Origin: Dimargaris cristalligena
Taxonomy: Eukaryota > Kickxellomycota > Dimargaritomycetes > Dimargaritales > Dimargaritaceae
Direction: 5' to 3'
DNA: 55,748 nt
Assembly: GCA_027576995.1 (NCBI GenBank)
Contig: JANBQC010000126.1
Location: 1 to 55,748 of the forward strand
A model generated the notes under the pieces. It made no database searches. It saw nothing but the letters and a program-made list of their open reading frames with translations, and was not told the DNA's origin. Positions 10,300 to 22,273 of this stretch are shown here, piece after piece; positions within the stretch are counted from its first letter, which is position 1; every line of letters begins with the position of its first letter. Made by a program: the position numbers and the translations under genes.

Positions 10300-12005
10300 A
10301 TTGGTTCACCACTTCTCTATATAGGATTAATTTACACGGGTGTAGTTATTTCTTCTAATTGCCACCAACTGATTTTATATAGATTAAACAAAAAGGCACG
10401 GCTGGATGCTGGAAGACCATAGGGGCTGTCAAATCTGGTCAGCTGAGGTAGATCGCTTGGATGGGAGAGAGAGAGGCTGGGGATTGTTGAGATGGGTAGT
10501 GTATTCCCTAATCGGGGACTGTGTCCCCCCCCATTAGAACATTACCATTACCCACCCCCCCTGGTGCAGTATCTATACATCGATGAGGTCATGGCGAGCA
10601 GTCCCAGAATAGAAGGCAGTCGGTCAGATTTGGGGAAGTACAGAGCTCAGGCGGGGTGCACATGGATAAGCCGGTTGAAGGCCCGTCAGAACGGACGGAA
10701 GTGGTGTCACGACTGGGGGATGCCAAGCTCGGACGGAGGTAGCTCTGCCTCGCCTCGGGTGAGCGGGAAGTCTTTCGAAAGCAGTCCAGGTGCGACAGCT
10801 AATGGCCAAAGAAGGAGATGGTAAGTCTTATAGAGAATACTAATTAAATAAACCATGGTCAATCAAATCCCGCCACCGCTTTCCAGGCTGGAACTGGCGG
10901 ATTGGCCAATGGGGTGTGCCAATCCCGCCGCCCTCGCACTTTCCAACCGCCGACTAAAGAAATAAAGGAATATACTATAGAAGAGTACACTCGGCGGTAT
11001 CCCCTCAAATTGCGAGACTCTTGGGCCGCTCTATACGGGTATTTGCTCCAGTAACCAGGCCGATAAAAGTCTCCGGCCCAAAAGGCCCTGAGAGAATGGG
11101 GAGTTCTTATCTTTCCTGGTGGGGAGGAGGTTTAGTAGTCACAGTGGACATTTGGTTATACACATGGGACGATCCAGGGCGTATAGTGACTACCACAGGG
11201 GCCATTCATTTACTATATTATAATATAATAGTGAACGATGGACAGCTCAGCTGACCCACACCCGGATGTCTTAGAGAGGAGCTTTGCCAATGATGACAGC
11301 AGCCTCCACCAGTTCAACCCTTTCCCACCCCCTTGACTTCGATGCCATTAGAGCCAAGAAAGGGGTTCGGTCCAATAAAGCAGTTGGTCCTATGCACGGG
11401 TATATTATGTATATGGGTGAGCGAGAGACCCGATGAAAAGAATACTTTACTCCAATGTGGCCTAGGGCTTTCTGGTGTAAAATCCCTTTCGAGGGGTGGT
11501 GAAGCCCCAGTTTAGCTGAGGCTGGGTCCACCACCTCTTTCGCTTAGTCAACCTCCCAAAACTGTGATTATTAGTTAGTATATTTAAGTTTGGACTGAGG
11601 CCTGGCTACCGTACCACTTTATATTAACAACAGGGTCCATTCAGTATTGATTGGCCCTATTGTAATATGTAGCTGTAGTATTGGTCCCTATTGAGCCAGA
11701 GAGATAAGACCACCCCTCCGCTGCTTGATCTTCTCTGTTGTGTAACCCATCCGCACCCTTCGGCTTCTCTTTTTTCCAATGGATGAATGATGGAGTGGCC
11801 CATCCTCCGTGGCTGCGGCCAACGGAGGGTGGTGGTTGGTCCAACCAATCTCATTAATCATCCGTTGCCCTATTGTTAGGCTCCTTTCCAAAATAAACCT
11901 CCCACCGTGGGGGGGAGAGTCTGCTCCAGCCCCGTTGGTGATTGGCTGGGATGTTGCCCCTCACTGTATGCGCCCTTAGTCCACTTCCCCCGCGGTTTTT
12001 TTTAC

Positions 12006-12014
12006 CATATATAC
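12006..12014 (+). promoter_or_regulatory. Possible TATA box of the antizyme gene
   Basis: CATATATAC lies directly before the CT-rich, ATG-free stretch that leads to the antizyme start. The assignment rests on position only. Confidence 0.35.
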
Positions 12015-12576
12015 TTGTCCTGCGCCGCCCCTAATTTATCCACCCGCTTGTCTTTGCTTTCGTAAATCTTCAATTATTCTTTGAGTTTCTCTCCTACCAC
12101 AGTACTTCTCCGAATTCCCTGCTCGATTCTATTCCTTTAAGCTCACTCTCTCTTACTTTCCTATTCTCCTACACACTCCCTCCCCCCTTATTTTACCTCC
12201 CCTTTTATATTTCTAACCCTCTCGAGTGTTCCTCTCGAGGGTTTTGCAGCGTCCCTCCCTTCGTCCCCCCTTCCAGATCCTTCAGATAGTCCTGTTCACG
12301 GGATTGTCGTAGCTTCCCCAGTCGCAACACTGGCCCAGTTTTTGGTCATCCTCCTCTTCTCTTCCTCCACAATTTGTAGTAAAGGCATCAAACCGAACAA
12401 CCGTCACTAGTAGTGCAGTCCCTTTACCACCTACTCCGTTGTACTCTACCCCTTCCGCAAACCCCAAACCCCTTTCGCCTTCGTTTTCCTTCTATTCCCG
12501 TATACCACCAACCCACTCCAGTAACCCCCCTATCCAACCCCTTCCCCTCGTTCAACCCAACCCACCAACCGCCACC

Positions 12577-13408
12577 ATGTTGATGCAACACCACCAGCCC
12601 GCTTTCCCCAGCACCGAGTTTACCAACAATGACACGGAGGACCCATCTAATTATGACTCCGAGACCGGCAACGGTCTCGGGCCCGACCACTCTGCTACCC
12701 TGGCTGTCTTCTGCCAGAAGCGCGCCGCCAGTCACCGCCGTGAAAAGTACTTCTATCACGCGGGGAAGAAGGCCGGGTGGTGCGTTTGACGTCCCTTCGG
12801 TTTCCCGCGCCGGAGGGGGGGGATTGACAGCGGGAGTTGTGGCCACTGCCGAGGGAGGTGCGGGCGTAGTAGGCGGCGTTGTTTCGGCCCGAAAGGGCCA
12901 GCAGCAGCCTTCGCCTCTGCACGCTAATTCCGACGAAAGCGAAGCCGATGACATTAGTGACGACGACGTAACCCTAACCACGGCCAGTCCCCTGCGCCCC
13001 CGAAGGGGCAACAACCAAACTGCTGTCCGGGTCGCCGTCCCGGACCACCACTTCGATCAAGACCTCCAGGCCCCGGGCGCCGATGCCGTCCTGTGGTTGA
13101 CCGTCCGTAGCTGGACCCATCCCCAGCACACCGGGACCTGGAAGGCCTTTACCCGCAGCGGCACCCTGTACATCGAGGCCGCCGGGTTTGCCCAGCTGTC
13201 TGACGCCGAGTTCCGCGACGTTCTCCTGGCTCTGCTCGAGCTATGCGAGGATGTACTGTACTGCCAGGCCGTCGCCATGTGCATTGATCGATCCGAGCCG
13301 ACTTCCGCCGACCTGGTCCGCGCCTTCATGTACGCCGGGTTTGAGCTGGTTAACCCCACCGTCTACCAGCACAACCCCGCCTACATTTTGATGGGTGACG
13401 AACTTTAA
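12577..13408 (+). CDS. Ornithine decarboxylase antizyme, made by +1 ribosomal frameshift
   Basis: Frame 0 runs from ATG 12577 (in a perfect GCCACCATG context) for 70 codons to TGA 12787-12789. The second frame continues, +1, from GAC at 12788 to TAA 13406-13408; the joined product is 276 aa. The C-terminal part (residues about 172-276) is the antizyme fold, with GTLYIEAAGFAQLSDAEF, LLELCEDVLYCQAVAMCIDR, a VRAFMYAGFELVNP segment and a short acidic end. Antizyme binds ornithine decarboxylase monomers, directs them to the proteasome without ubiquitin, and limits polyamine uptake. Polyamines stimulate the frameshift, which makes it the feedback sensor. The frame-0 stop is therefore regulation and not a sequencing error. 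An upstream TTG in frame (12439) is not needed as a start. No intron is seen. Confidence 0.94.
12778..12790 (+). promoter_or_regulatory. Antizyme programmed +1 frameshift site
   Basis: The site reads TGG TGC GTT TGA C. The ribosome would hold GTT in the P site with TGA in the A site, skip T12787 and go on with GAC. The preceding GGG TGG TGC matches the animal antizyme context codon for codon; only the last sense codon differs (GTT here, TCC in vertebrates). The product across the join, GWCVDVP, parallels vertebrate WCSDAP. Confidence 0.9.
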
Positions 13409-14392
13409 TGCCAAGTCCCTTCGTCCCCACTTTTTCTCGTCGCTTCCCCTAGTCTCAGCTTATCTCATCTATATAGTCTCCCTTTAGTTGGTTGCTGCTT
13501 CTCTCCCTTCTTCCTCCCCTCCTTACCCTTTTCTCATATTTCTGGTCTCTCTCCCCCCTTCCGCTCTTTGATTGAGGCAATCGCTCCCACTTTTCTTGTA
13601 TGGGGTGCTCCCTTTTTAGGCCCCACCCGCCTCCCTCTCGATTGAGCTGTTGTTTACTCTCTTGCTATTTGTGCTCTCGTTGGTCTCTTATGGTTGTCCT
13701 TGTATAGGATTGCTGAACACTTGTGTGTTGATTACCCCTGCCTCCGGTATTCTCCCTTCTCCCTTTTGGTGAATGGTGTTAGCGGGCGGCTAAAATATAC
13801 GCAACGGAATGGATTCGTGGTGCTTGTATTTGTAACACATTACACTTGTACCCTAGTGCATGGGGCTACTTAGTCAGCCCTCTCTCTTTCCACCCTGTTC
13901 AAAACCTTTCCCTTCACGTTTCCCTATTTTGTTAATTCTAATCTAACTTAGCTTAGTTACTTACTCTTTTCACCCTAACAATAAATACCATCTACCCTTT
14001 TTATATCCCCCAAGACCTCACATGTTAAATGTTTGAGTCAAGTGAAACTGTTACCTAAGACCAAACATGTCGGTTTTGTACGATACCAAAGTACTCCAGT
14101 TGTTTGGCATGCTAGGCCAACTAAGAATACCACCTCATTATTGCCTTACTCAATCCGATATCTGGTATAGCACACAGCAAAGTAAAAATGGTTGCGCCAT
14201 TGAAGTAACGAGAAGGTTTAATTTAAAGAGTGTGTATTAACTAATCAATATACCATAATATTCCCCCTTTTCCTACACACAACACTTCCTCCGTCGAACC
14301 AAATATCCGACGATGTATTACCACGTTGGCAAGGCATTGAGTACATAGGGCTTTTGGGGGATAGGGGAAGGGGGTTAATGCAGGAATAGGGT
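13409..14392. other. Convergent 3' intergenic region, antizyme / U1-C
   Basis: CT-rich antizyme 3' UTR on the left and AT-rich sequence on the right, with an AATAAA-like CAATAAATA at about 13979. No gene seen. Confidence 0.5.
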
Positions 14393-15641
14393 TTACCAGC
14401 GATTTTTGGATGGCGACGGTGGGCGGTCCCAAGGGCCCGAGGAATGGCCATTACTAGGCGGTGGTCCAGGAGGAGGGGGGCCATACATATCGGGCCGACT
14501 ATCGAAGCCAGGTCCACCCCGGCCGCCATTGTCCCGCCGGTCGGAGTCATAGGGCCGCCGGGGGCCACCGCTGTTATACCCACCTCCACCACCACCCGAC
14601 TGGCTATGATCGCCGGAACCGCGGCTGGATGACCGGTGGTGGTGGTCATCGTAGGGTCGGCGGGCGTAATTTTCACGGCGCTGCTGGTGGGGACGGCGGT
14701 GGTCGGGCGGGAACCGACCTCCGCCCGGGGTGGGGTAGTTGCCACCGCGCCGGGACCGGTAGTCTCCCCCCGAGGAAGGAGGCCCGCCGTCATTGTGATG
14801 CCCCCGGTCACCGCCTGCGTAATGGTCGCCCCGGTGGGTGGACGAGAAACCGTCACGGTGGCCTGGGGGAAGAGGGGGTGGCGGATACCGACCGCCACTA
14901 CCGTTATGACTGGCATGGTGGGGTGGAGGGTACATGTGGGGAGGGGGTGGGTACGGTGGGTAAGCGCCGCCACCACCACTATTATTACCGTACGGCGGAG
15001 GCGGGGGGACTCCTCTACCGGAATGGTGGGGGGGAGGAGGTCTCGAGAAATCGCTACTACTCATGGACGACAGTGGGTGGTGAGGCGGCCCAGTTCTTCC
15101 CCCTGCCGTTGGTCCAGCACCCGGGGTGGAGGAGCTCGAGGAGGCATGGCTATGGATGACGGTGTTGATGATCTCTTGGATCTTATCCTGTCCCAAATCG
15201 GAATAGTAGGTTTCCACTTGGGCGATGTGTTTCCACCCTCGATTGTGGGCTTTCCGGACCGACGAGGAGTCGTGCGTCAGAAAAATATCGCAGTAGTCTA
15301 TGGGAGGGGAGCGAAACAGGATAGTGAAGTACAGTGGTATAGAGATTCCAGTGAGTGGTGGGCTAATTGTTAGAAAACGGGTACAGGTGCAAACTTGCTC
15401 GGCTGGTGGCTCGTAAATCCTTCGCCAATCCAGGGGGAAATTGGGTCGTTTAAACAAACTACCGTTGACCTGCGACGATCATCCCCGCCAAACTAGAAAG
15501 TTAAGATCGGGGTTTGGGGGGTAACGAACAAGTGTGTGGTCTTTCTTGTGGGCGAGGCGATGGACGGACGCGTCGGTAGAGGTCGAGTGAGCAAACGGTA
15601 ATGCGCGTTTGTGCAAACTTACCACAATAGTATTTCGGCAT
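14393..15641 (-). CDS. YHC1: U1 snRNP protein C (U1-C / Yhc1)
   Basis: Exon 1 is only 19 nt (15641-15623, MPKYYC plus one base); exon 2 is 15297-14393; 307 aa in all. The N-terminus [20 protein letters not shown] is the nearly invariant U1-C C2H2-type zinc finger, with ligands C6, C9, H24 and H30, followed by the helix that contacts the U1-5' splice site duplex. U1-C stabilises pairing between U1 snRNA and the 5' splice site in the nucleus. From about residue 65 the protein becomes a long low-complexity tail rich in Pro, Gly, Arg, Ser and His with PPPP runs, an enlarged form of the Pro-rich tail of animal U1-C (human 159 aa). The intron, about 325 nt, splits codon 7 inside the finger. Open frames on the opposite strand over the tail are composition artefacts. 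Confidence 0.96.
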
Positions 15642-16500
15642 GGAGATAAAACACAGTAGGAATACAGACAAATAAGAAAGTAGGTTTTTTTATAAAAATG
15701 AAGTAAAAGAAAAGGATGGAATTAAAAAGGCCAAATAAAAAGCTCATTTAACAATGTCTAAATGGAATACCTCTCAATTCACGAAGGCGCCGGCCGCTTA
15801 CAACATAGTAGTAGCCCTTTCCTGCTTTTGATTTGATATTGCCAGTTGCCCCCCTTCCACAAGCATGATCAAGCGCCCTTTAGTCAAAAACCAGAAGGTA
15901 TAAAGACCCTATATTACAACCCTGGTTAGTATACAGAATTCCCGTAGTGATCGTTATATTCGGTCCTAAGCCAAAGACGAACTGTAACTTCGTCCGTAGT
16001 ACACTGTATTCTTTAAGTTTAAGCGGTCCCATTATCCAAACCCACACTCGGCCTTTATAAATTTAACGAAAAGCCATGGCCGATAACGTTGGTATGTTAC
16101 CCGAGCATAGTATAGTACTACTTTAGGCCCAAGTATATCCAGGACATCTGCTAGGGAACGTACATATATATCAGGAATGAGTAGAACCAGTCATACAGTA
16201 CAATCGTTTAATCCGAAAGTAGGAAAATGAAGCACGATACAAGACAGGTAAATTAGTCGCCAGTTCCCACCCCTGCGACAAAGGCTGGCTCTGGTTAATT
16301 AATTACAATGGTACATAACCGAGCATAGAGAAGTTATACACCAACACCTTGGATTCTTTAATATGTAGAGATTCATTGCGGATGGTATTTGACAGGAGGG
16401 CCAATGTTATTGGTTATTCTTACAAAAGTAGCTTAGATTCGTCCATTAGGTAACTAATGAGTAAGATAATGATTTGGTTTTCTCAGGAATAAGTCGAAGT
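15642..16500. other. Intergenic, UPRT 3' end to U1-C promoter
   Basis: AT-rich. It includes the U1-C promoter and the end of the UPRT transcript. No gene seen. Confidence 0.5.
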
Positions 16501-17910
16501 TCAATCATCAGTACCAAAGTAGCGGCAGCCAAAGTCGCCTAGGCCGGGGGTGATGAATCGGTGCTCATCCAGACCATCGTCAATATCAGACGTGACGATC
16601 TGGAGCTTGGGAAAGTTCAAAACCACGGCAGCCACACCTTCAGGGGCACAGAGAAGGTTCAGAAACAAGATACGGTCTTCCTCAACCCCATGGTCAAGGA
16701 GAACCTGGATGGCACGAATGGCCGACCCGCCAGTGGCTGATTAGAAGATACGTGATATTGGTGGAGAAGTATAGGGTATGGGTGGTTAGATACACATTGG
16801 CAGATTTAAGAACCCCGGGATCGACATCGAATGGGACTCGGGTTGAGACTCGCCCAAGATAAAATTGTTTAAAAAGTGCCAACAATATTCAAAATCAAAT
16901 AGATTAGGTGTATGTGCTCTACTTACCCAGCATGGGGTCCAGAAGTAAGACGTAGCGCGAGGAAATATCCGAAGGGAGCTTGGCATAGTAGAGCTACACA
17001 ATACAATTTGAATGCAATCGCAAGGATAAGCATAATAATTAAAGTTAATGGTTTTGTAAATGAGTGGTCGGAGGGTCTAGTACATAGAATCCGGCAGGTA
17101 ACCAAACGGGTGAGTGTCAACTATAGAGTGGAAGCTAACCAGACTAAATGGGGTGGCCACGGCGTACCTTGGCTTCGGCGGTCTCCTCATCTCTCTGGAT
17201 AAGAATTTTACCGATACGAACGCTCCTAGAGAGACATAATTGGGACATGCAAAGTAAAATACGATGAAATAAGAATGTGAGCCATGGGTAGAATGGGAAA
17301 TCACCTAATAACAGCCCAATTCAAGAGCTGTAGGATATACCTCTCCAACAATAATGATTCATTAAGGCAGGAATAATCAATCATCCAGTCTATATTAGTC
17401 GGTACATGTCACGGGAAAACCTACCGGCAACAGTCACGCAGCCCTTGTTCCATTGCCTCGCCGGCTCTCATAATGGAAACCCCACAGATTTTGCCAAGAA
17501 AGTCGACACCATTGTACTTGCTACCAGTCGGAGTCTCGATAACATTGTCGACGACGGGTAAGTGGTTGAGACCTGAAATTTATAAAGGCCAGTCGTAGTT
17601 ATAGAGGGTACCTATGGGAGAGGTTAGTCGGTAGTCGTTTAGAACCAGCATTCCCCAGGGATAGTTCGATATGATTATCTCAAAGGCAGAGCACACAGCC
17701 AAGGCGCCGGGGTCAAGACGGTATTGGGGGGTGTGCATTACCTTCTTCGACGAGCAGGCGGATAATACGGTCCGAGTAGAAGATAAAGTCGCCACGGTTG
17801 GTATTCTGATCGCGGATAATGGTGAGGAGGGCCTTGAGCTGCTGGGTCTGCTCGAGGAGATGGACCTGCGGGTACTTTTGGGTGATTTCGAGGGCCTTGG
17901 CGCCGGTCAT
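16501..17910 (-). CDS. FUR1: Uracil phosphoribosyltransferase
   Basis: Exons 17910-17742, 17572-17425, 17225-17168, 16993-16927 and 16736-16501 give 225 aa. The enzyme makes UMP from uracil and PRPP in pyrimidine salvage, in the cytosol. Family signatures are all present: GVSIMRAGEAMEQGLRDCCR, VRIGKILIQRDEETAEAKL, the PRPP-binding loop LLLDPMLATGG (DPMLATGG at about residues 144-151), FLNLLCAPEGV, and the C-terminal uracil-binding block PGLGDFGCRYFGTD at the very end. The length fits fungal FUR1. All four introns keep phase. The gene is transcribed divergently from SEC24, with starts 859 bp apart. Confidence 0.96.
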
Positions 17911-18768
17911 GGTAATAACTGAGGTTGGGGAATGTGTACAGAGAAGGGTATGTAGAGAATAATAGGTTGGGAGCGGAATGAAGTAGTTAAAGGACTGGTG
18001 ATATTTGGGATAATAGGTAAAGGCAGGACAGAGGTGGGAAGGGGAAGGACACCCTCCTTCCCCTCGCTTAATAGGAGAATATCAAGTAAAGGTGGGCGTT
18101 TGGGTTACTACTTAATGTTACACAACTGGACTATATGGGGAGGAGCAACCAAGCCCCGTGACTCAGGGCGTCTCGCCGGGTCGAACTTGGACAGGCAAGG
18201 AGTTGGCCAGGGACAAAGGAAAGGGTCGCTGCTGGCTTCGTTAATCGACTGCCCGAGCGGGCGGGGAAATAATCCAGGCCGGCGGGGTACTAAATCTTTC
18301 ACTTTAATGCGCTGCAGTAGCACAGTGGTGTAGTAGCCATGCCCACCCACTCCGCTCAAGTCCCGCCACGTCAATTGCATTACCCGCCTACTTAGCAGTT
18401 GATTCTATGCTTGCCACACAAGCCAGTTAAGCCAAGCGCCCGTGGGACCCGCTTGACTTTGCCAAATGTATGCATCTGGGTTTGCTCACTTCTACGTCCA
18501 GCAGCCCGCTCCCCCTTTCTCTCCTTTTCTCTCCCCCTTCTCCTCCTTTTCGTAAACCTGTTCTTTTGGTTTGTCACTTTAGCCCGGGCTTCATCTGACC
18601 TTTCTACCGACCCCATCTCGGCCTGTCTGTCAGCCTCGTTACTACCTCCATCGCATCTAGTTGTATCCCTCTCCATCATCCCGGTCTACATATATAATCT
18701 ACCGTTGAATTCCGCCTGTTCAGTGGCCGCTACTGTCATTCTAATCTACGCATTGCCCTTTACCGGCC
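17911..18768. other. Bidirectional promoter region, UPRT / SEC24
   Basis: The gap separates two divergent starts. The right side is CT-rich, as in the leaders of other genes here. No gene seen. Confidence 0.55.
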
Positions 18769-21700
18769 ATGAACCATAATCAGCCCCCTCCGCAACAACC
18801 TCCACGCCCCCGGCCCTGGCAGGGTCAGCAAGGTCCTCCGCTGCCGGCCCAGCCGAACGGCCAGCCCCGCCAGGCTTATCCGCAACCATCTCCCGGTCAA
18901 CCCCGGCCACGGCCTCCGCCAGGGTCGCTGCCTCCGCAACCCCAAAGCTACCGCCCCCAGCCCGCGGGTCCCCAGCACCCCGGGCAGCCGCGCCCCCCGG
19001 CTAGCTATGGCCAGCAGCCTCTTCCTCGTAAGTAGCTGCTTTTCGCATAAAAAAACCCCGTTGGTTAGGCGATCCTTGATTCATTGATTGTTAAAAAAGC
19101 GTCAAACTAGATGATTTTGATTGCAGCGGATGTGGTCGTACGGAATACCACCCATGATATCTAAACCCTATCGAGCATTCCAGTCGCCCGAATTGCGGCC
19201 CGTCTCCACATACTAGCTGATCGATCACAACCCAATTTTAGGAGTGATATTTGTTGGCTTGGAGCAACCCCCCTCCCCTTCTCTGGAGCCTAAACAATCA
19301 TTATAGTGATATTTTTCCTTCTCGGACTATTCCCACCCCCATCTAACCACCCGTTGTTTACCGTACTCCTGGATTTCTTCTGCAGGCCCTCACCCCTCTG
19401 TTGTCGCAAACCGTGGCCCTGGTCCTCAACCGGGCCCGCGTCCCTCTGCCCCCGCTCCCGCCCCAGGAACCAACTATCACCCAGGAAATGTCGGGGCCCC
19501 CAACTACTACCGCCCCCCTACGACCCCTGCTCAATCAACCGGCGCTCAGCCCCCTTACCTCGCTGCTCCCAATTCCCCTAATTTCGCCTCCCCCATGGAT
19601 AATCTGGCTGGTCAAATGGGTAACATGGGTTTGAACCCTCCGAATTCACCTCCCGGACCGCCACGCACCGCCCGCTCCAAGCGTGTCTATGCCCAGGACG
19701 GTGGATTAGGCGCCCAAGCAGCCCCTCCGGCCTCCCCCGGTCAGCAACCCGCACCCTCCCCGGGCTATGGGGGCCCCACCGGCTATCCCCCGGCCGGCCA
19801 GCCCTACCAACAGCCATATGCCCCCGGTCCTGCTCCAGGTCACCCGGTCCCGCCGCATCACCAGCAACAGCAGCACCAGCAGCACCAGCAACCGCTCACC
19901 CCGCAGTACGCTCCCCAGCCCCCCTCCTACGAACCGGCCAAACCGCGCATTGATCCCGATCAGATCCCCTCCCCTGTCCAAGTCCACGAGAAGGACCAAG
20001 CCCTGTACAGTGATACCCCCTATATGACTTCGCTCAAGACCAACGCCCCTTTGGCCGCTACTCAGGTCCGTGTGATCGATGAGGGTAACGCCAACCCCCG
20101 CTTTATCCGAATGACCATGTACAACATCCCCCAAACCGAACAGCTGCTGCGGGATTCGAGCCTGCCCCTGGGTATGATGATTCAGCCTTTGGCTCCTCTG
20201 CGGTATGATGAAATGCCCATCCCCGTGGTCAACTTTGGCGAAAAGGGCCCCATTCGCTGCGGCCGGTGCCGGGCCTACGTGAATCCCTACTTTATATTCA
20301 TTGATGGTGGCCGTAAATACATTTGTAACTTGTGTCGCTTTGAAAACGAGGTTCCCGCCGAATACTTCTATAACCTCGATATGAACGGCCGCCGGCTGGA
20401 CTGGGAGAACCGCCCCGAGCTCCGCTACGGCTCGGTTGAATTTGAAGCCACGAAGGAGTTTATGCTCCTCGACCCTGCCCCACTGTCGTACATATTTGCC
20501 ATTGACGTGTCATGGAACGCCATTCAGAGTGGGATGCTGGCCCAGTGTGCCCAGGCTCTTCGCCATACCCTATACGACGGAGAGGGACTACATGCTGGAA
20601 CCCGCGTCGGTATCCTAACCTACGACAAAACGGTACATTTCTACAACCTGTCCCCCAGTCTGGAACAGCCTCAGATGCTGGTGTGCCCTGACATTCAAAA
20701 CGTATTTGTACCCATGCATCATGGCTTCCTGGTGGATCCGCAGGAGTCGCGCGAGGTAATCGAGGCCCTGCTGGACGGCCTGCCGGAGATGTTCGCCGCC
20801 AACCGAGTGGCCGAGTCCGCTCTGGGTGCAGTGGTGCAGGCCTGTCAGACAGCTTTGGCCAAAGTAGGCGGCAAGCTAATGCTCTTCCAAGCTTCGCTGC
20901 CTACCTACGGACCCGGTGCCCTTAAAGTACGAGACGATCCCAAGCTGTACAACACCGACAAAGAACGTACCCTGTTCGCCCCTCAAGAGAAGTTCTACCT
21001 GCAGTTGGCCGAGAAGTGCGTGGAATCGGGCATCAGCATCAACATTTACCTCTTCCCCAACAGCTACATTGATACGGCCACCTTGAGCACGCTAAGCTCG
21101 GTGACTGGCGGGGATACCTACTTCTACCCTAACTTCATGGCTGACCGTGACGGACACCGTTTCGGTGAGGACCTTAAACTGGACCTGACCCGCGAGCACG
21201 GCTTCAACAGCGTCCTACGGGTCCGCTGCTCTGACGGTCTGCGTATTGACGAACACTTTGGTAATTTCTTTATGCGCAACAACACCGATGTGGAACTGGC
21301 CGGGATCGACAGCGACAAAGCCATCGGGGTCAGTTTCCGCCATGACGGTCAGCTCGATGAAAAGAGCGATATTTACTTCCAGGTCGCCCTTCTGTACACA
21401 ACCGCCTGGGGTGCTCGCCGTATTCGCGTGCACAACCTGGCTATTCCTGTAACGGGCCTGATCGGCAATATGTTCCGTAACTCCGAAATGGACACTTCAA
21501 TGAACCTTTTGGCCAAGATGGCGGTGTCGGAAGCCCTGACCAGTCCACTCAAGTCGGTTCGTGACAAGTTAAGTGATAAGTGCGTCCGCGTCTTGACGGC
21601 TTATCGCCGACACTGTGCAGCGGGTAGTTCCCCCGGCCAGTTGATTCTGCCCGAGGCCTACAAACTAATGCCCCTATACACTCTGTCCCTCATGAAGACC

Positions 21701-22273
21701 AACGCTCTCCGCCCAGTGATGACGTCGGTGGATACGCGGGTGGCTAACATGCGCATGCTCAAGAGTATCAACGTACAGCAGAGCGCCTCCCTTTTCTACC
21801 CTCGTATCGTGCCCGTGCACGAGCTGGCCCCGGAACATGGCCAGTACGACGCGCAGGGTCACCTCCAAATGCCGGGACTGATCCGGGCCTCCTATTCCCG
21901 CCTGGCCCCCACGGGTGCCTACCTATTCGAAAATGGGCAAATTATGCGCCTGTGGTTGGGTAAGGATATTTCGCCCATTTTTCTGCGCGAAGCCCTTGGG
22001 GTCGAAAGCCTGGCCGAAATCGACGAGAATACGCCCGATCTACCCGGTCTGGATACCCCCACGTCGCAGCAAGTGCGGGCCATTGTGGACCATATGCAGT
22101 CCCAGCGTACCCGTTACCTCCAGTTCCGGATTATTCGCCAGGGCATGGGCCAGAGTGACGTGGATTTCGCAAGTCTGTTGACGGAGGATAAGACAACCGA
22201 TGGCCAGTCATACGTTGACTACTTGTGTGATATCCACCGGCGGATTCAGATTGAAATTAGCAAGACCTTCTAG
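18769..22273 (+). CDS. SEC24: COPII coat subunit SEC24
   Basis: Exons 18769-19027 and 19386-22273 encode 1048 aa. The first ~270 residues are a Pro/Gln/Gly-rich disordered region. A zinc finger follows with C378, C381, C400 and C403 (CGRCRAYVNPY ... ICNLC). Then come the trunk (RPELRYGSVEF, FAIDVSWNAIQSG), beta-sandwich, helical and gelsolin-like parts, ending in a short helix. These are Sec24 and not Sec23 features (RAYVNPY context, cargo-adaptor trunk). With Sec23 it forms the inner COPII coat on ER exit sites, selecting cargo for vesicles to the Golgi. The start ATG lies in a CCGGCCATG context, and the intron falls in the low-complexity region. Codon use is strongly biased to C/G endings, as expected for a well-expressed gene. 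Confidence 0.97.

Larger units (their letters stand above)
9863..12576. other. Long intergenic region and antizyme leader
   Basis: About 2.7 kb. It holds a C13 tract (10119-10131), a TA microsatellite and many chance frames. A 10.5-10.82 kb segment has open frames on both strands and a good GTAAGT donor on the + strand at about 10821, but no homology I recognise. From about 12015 to 12576 the sequence is CT-rich and, scanned by eye, has no ATG on the + strand; it is the probable antizyme leader. Confidence 0.5.

Noticed and set aside
10492..10824. Possible exon ending at a GTAAGT donor
   Set aside because: Neither strand gives a recognisable protein, and no partner exon could be found downstream.
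12787..12789. TGA as a pseudogene or sequencing error in antizyme
   Set aside because: The stop is part of the conserved antizyme frameshift site, and both flanking frames are intact.
12424..13014. 196-codon open frame on the - strand over antizyme
   Set aside because: It is a shadow of the GC-rich antizyme coding region, which is clearly on the + strand.
14461..15373. Long open frames on the + strand opposite U1-C
   Set aside because: They mirror the repetitive Pro/Gly/His codons of the U1-C tail. The - strand has the zinc finger and the intron.
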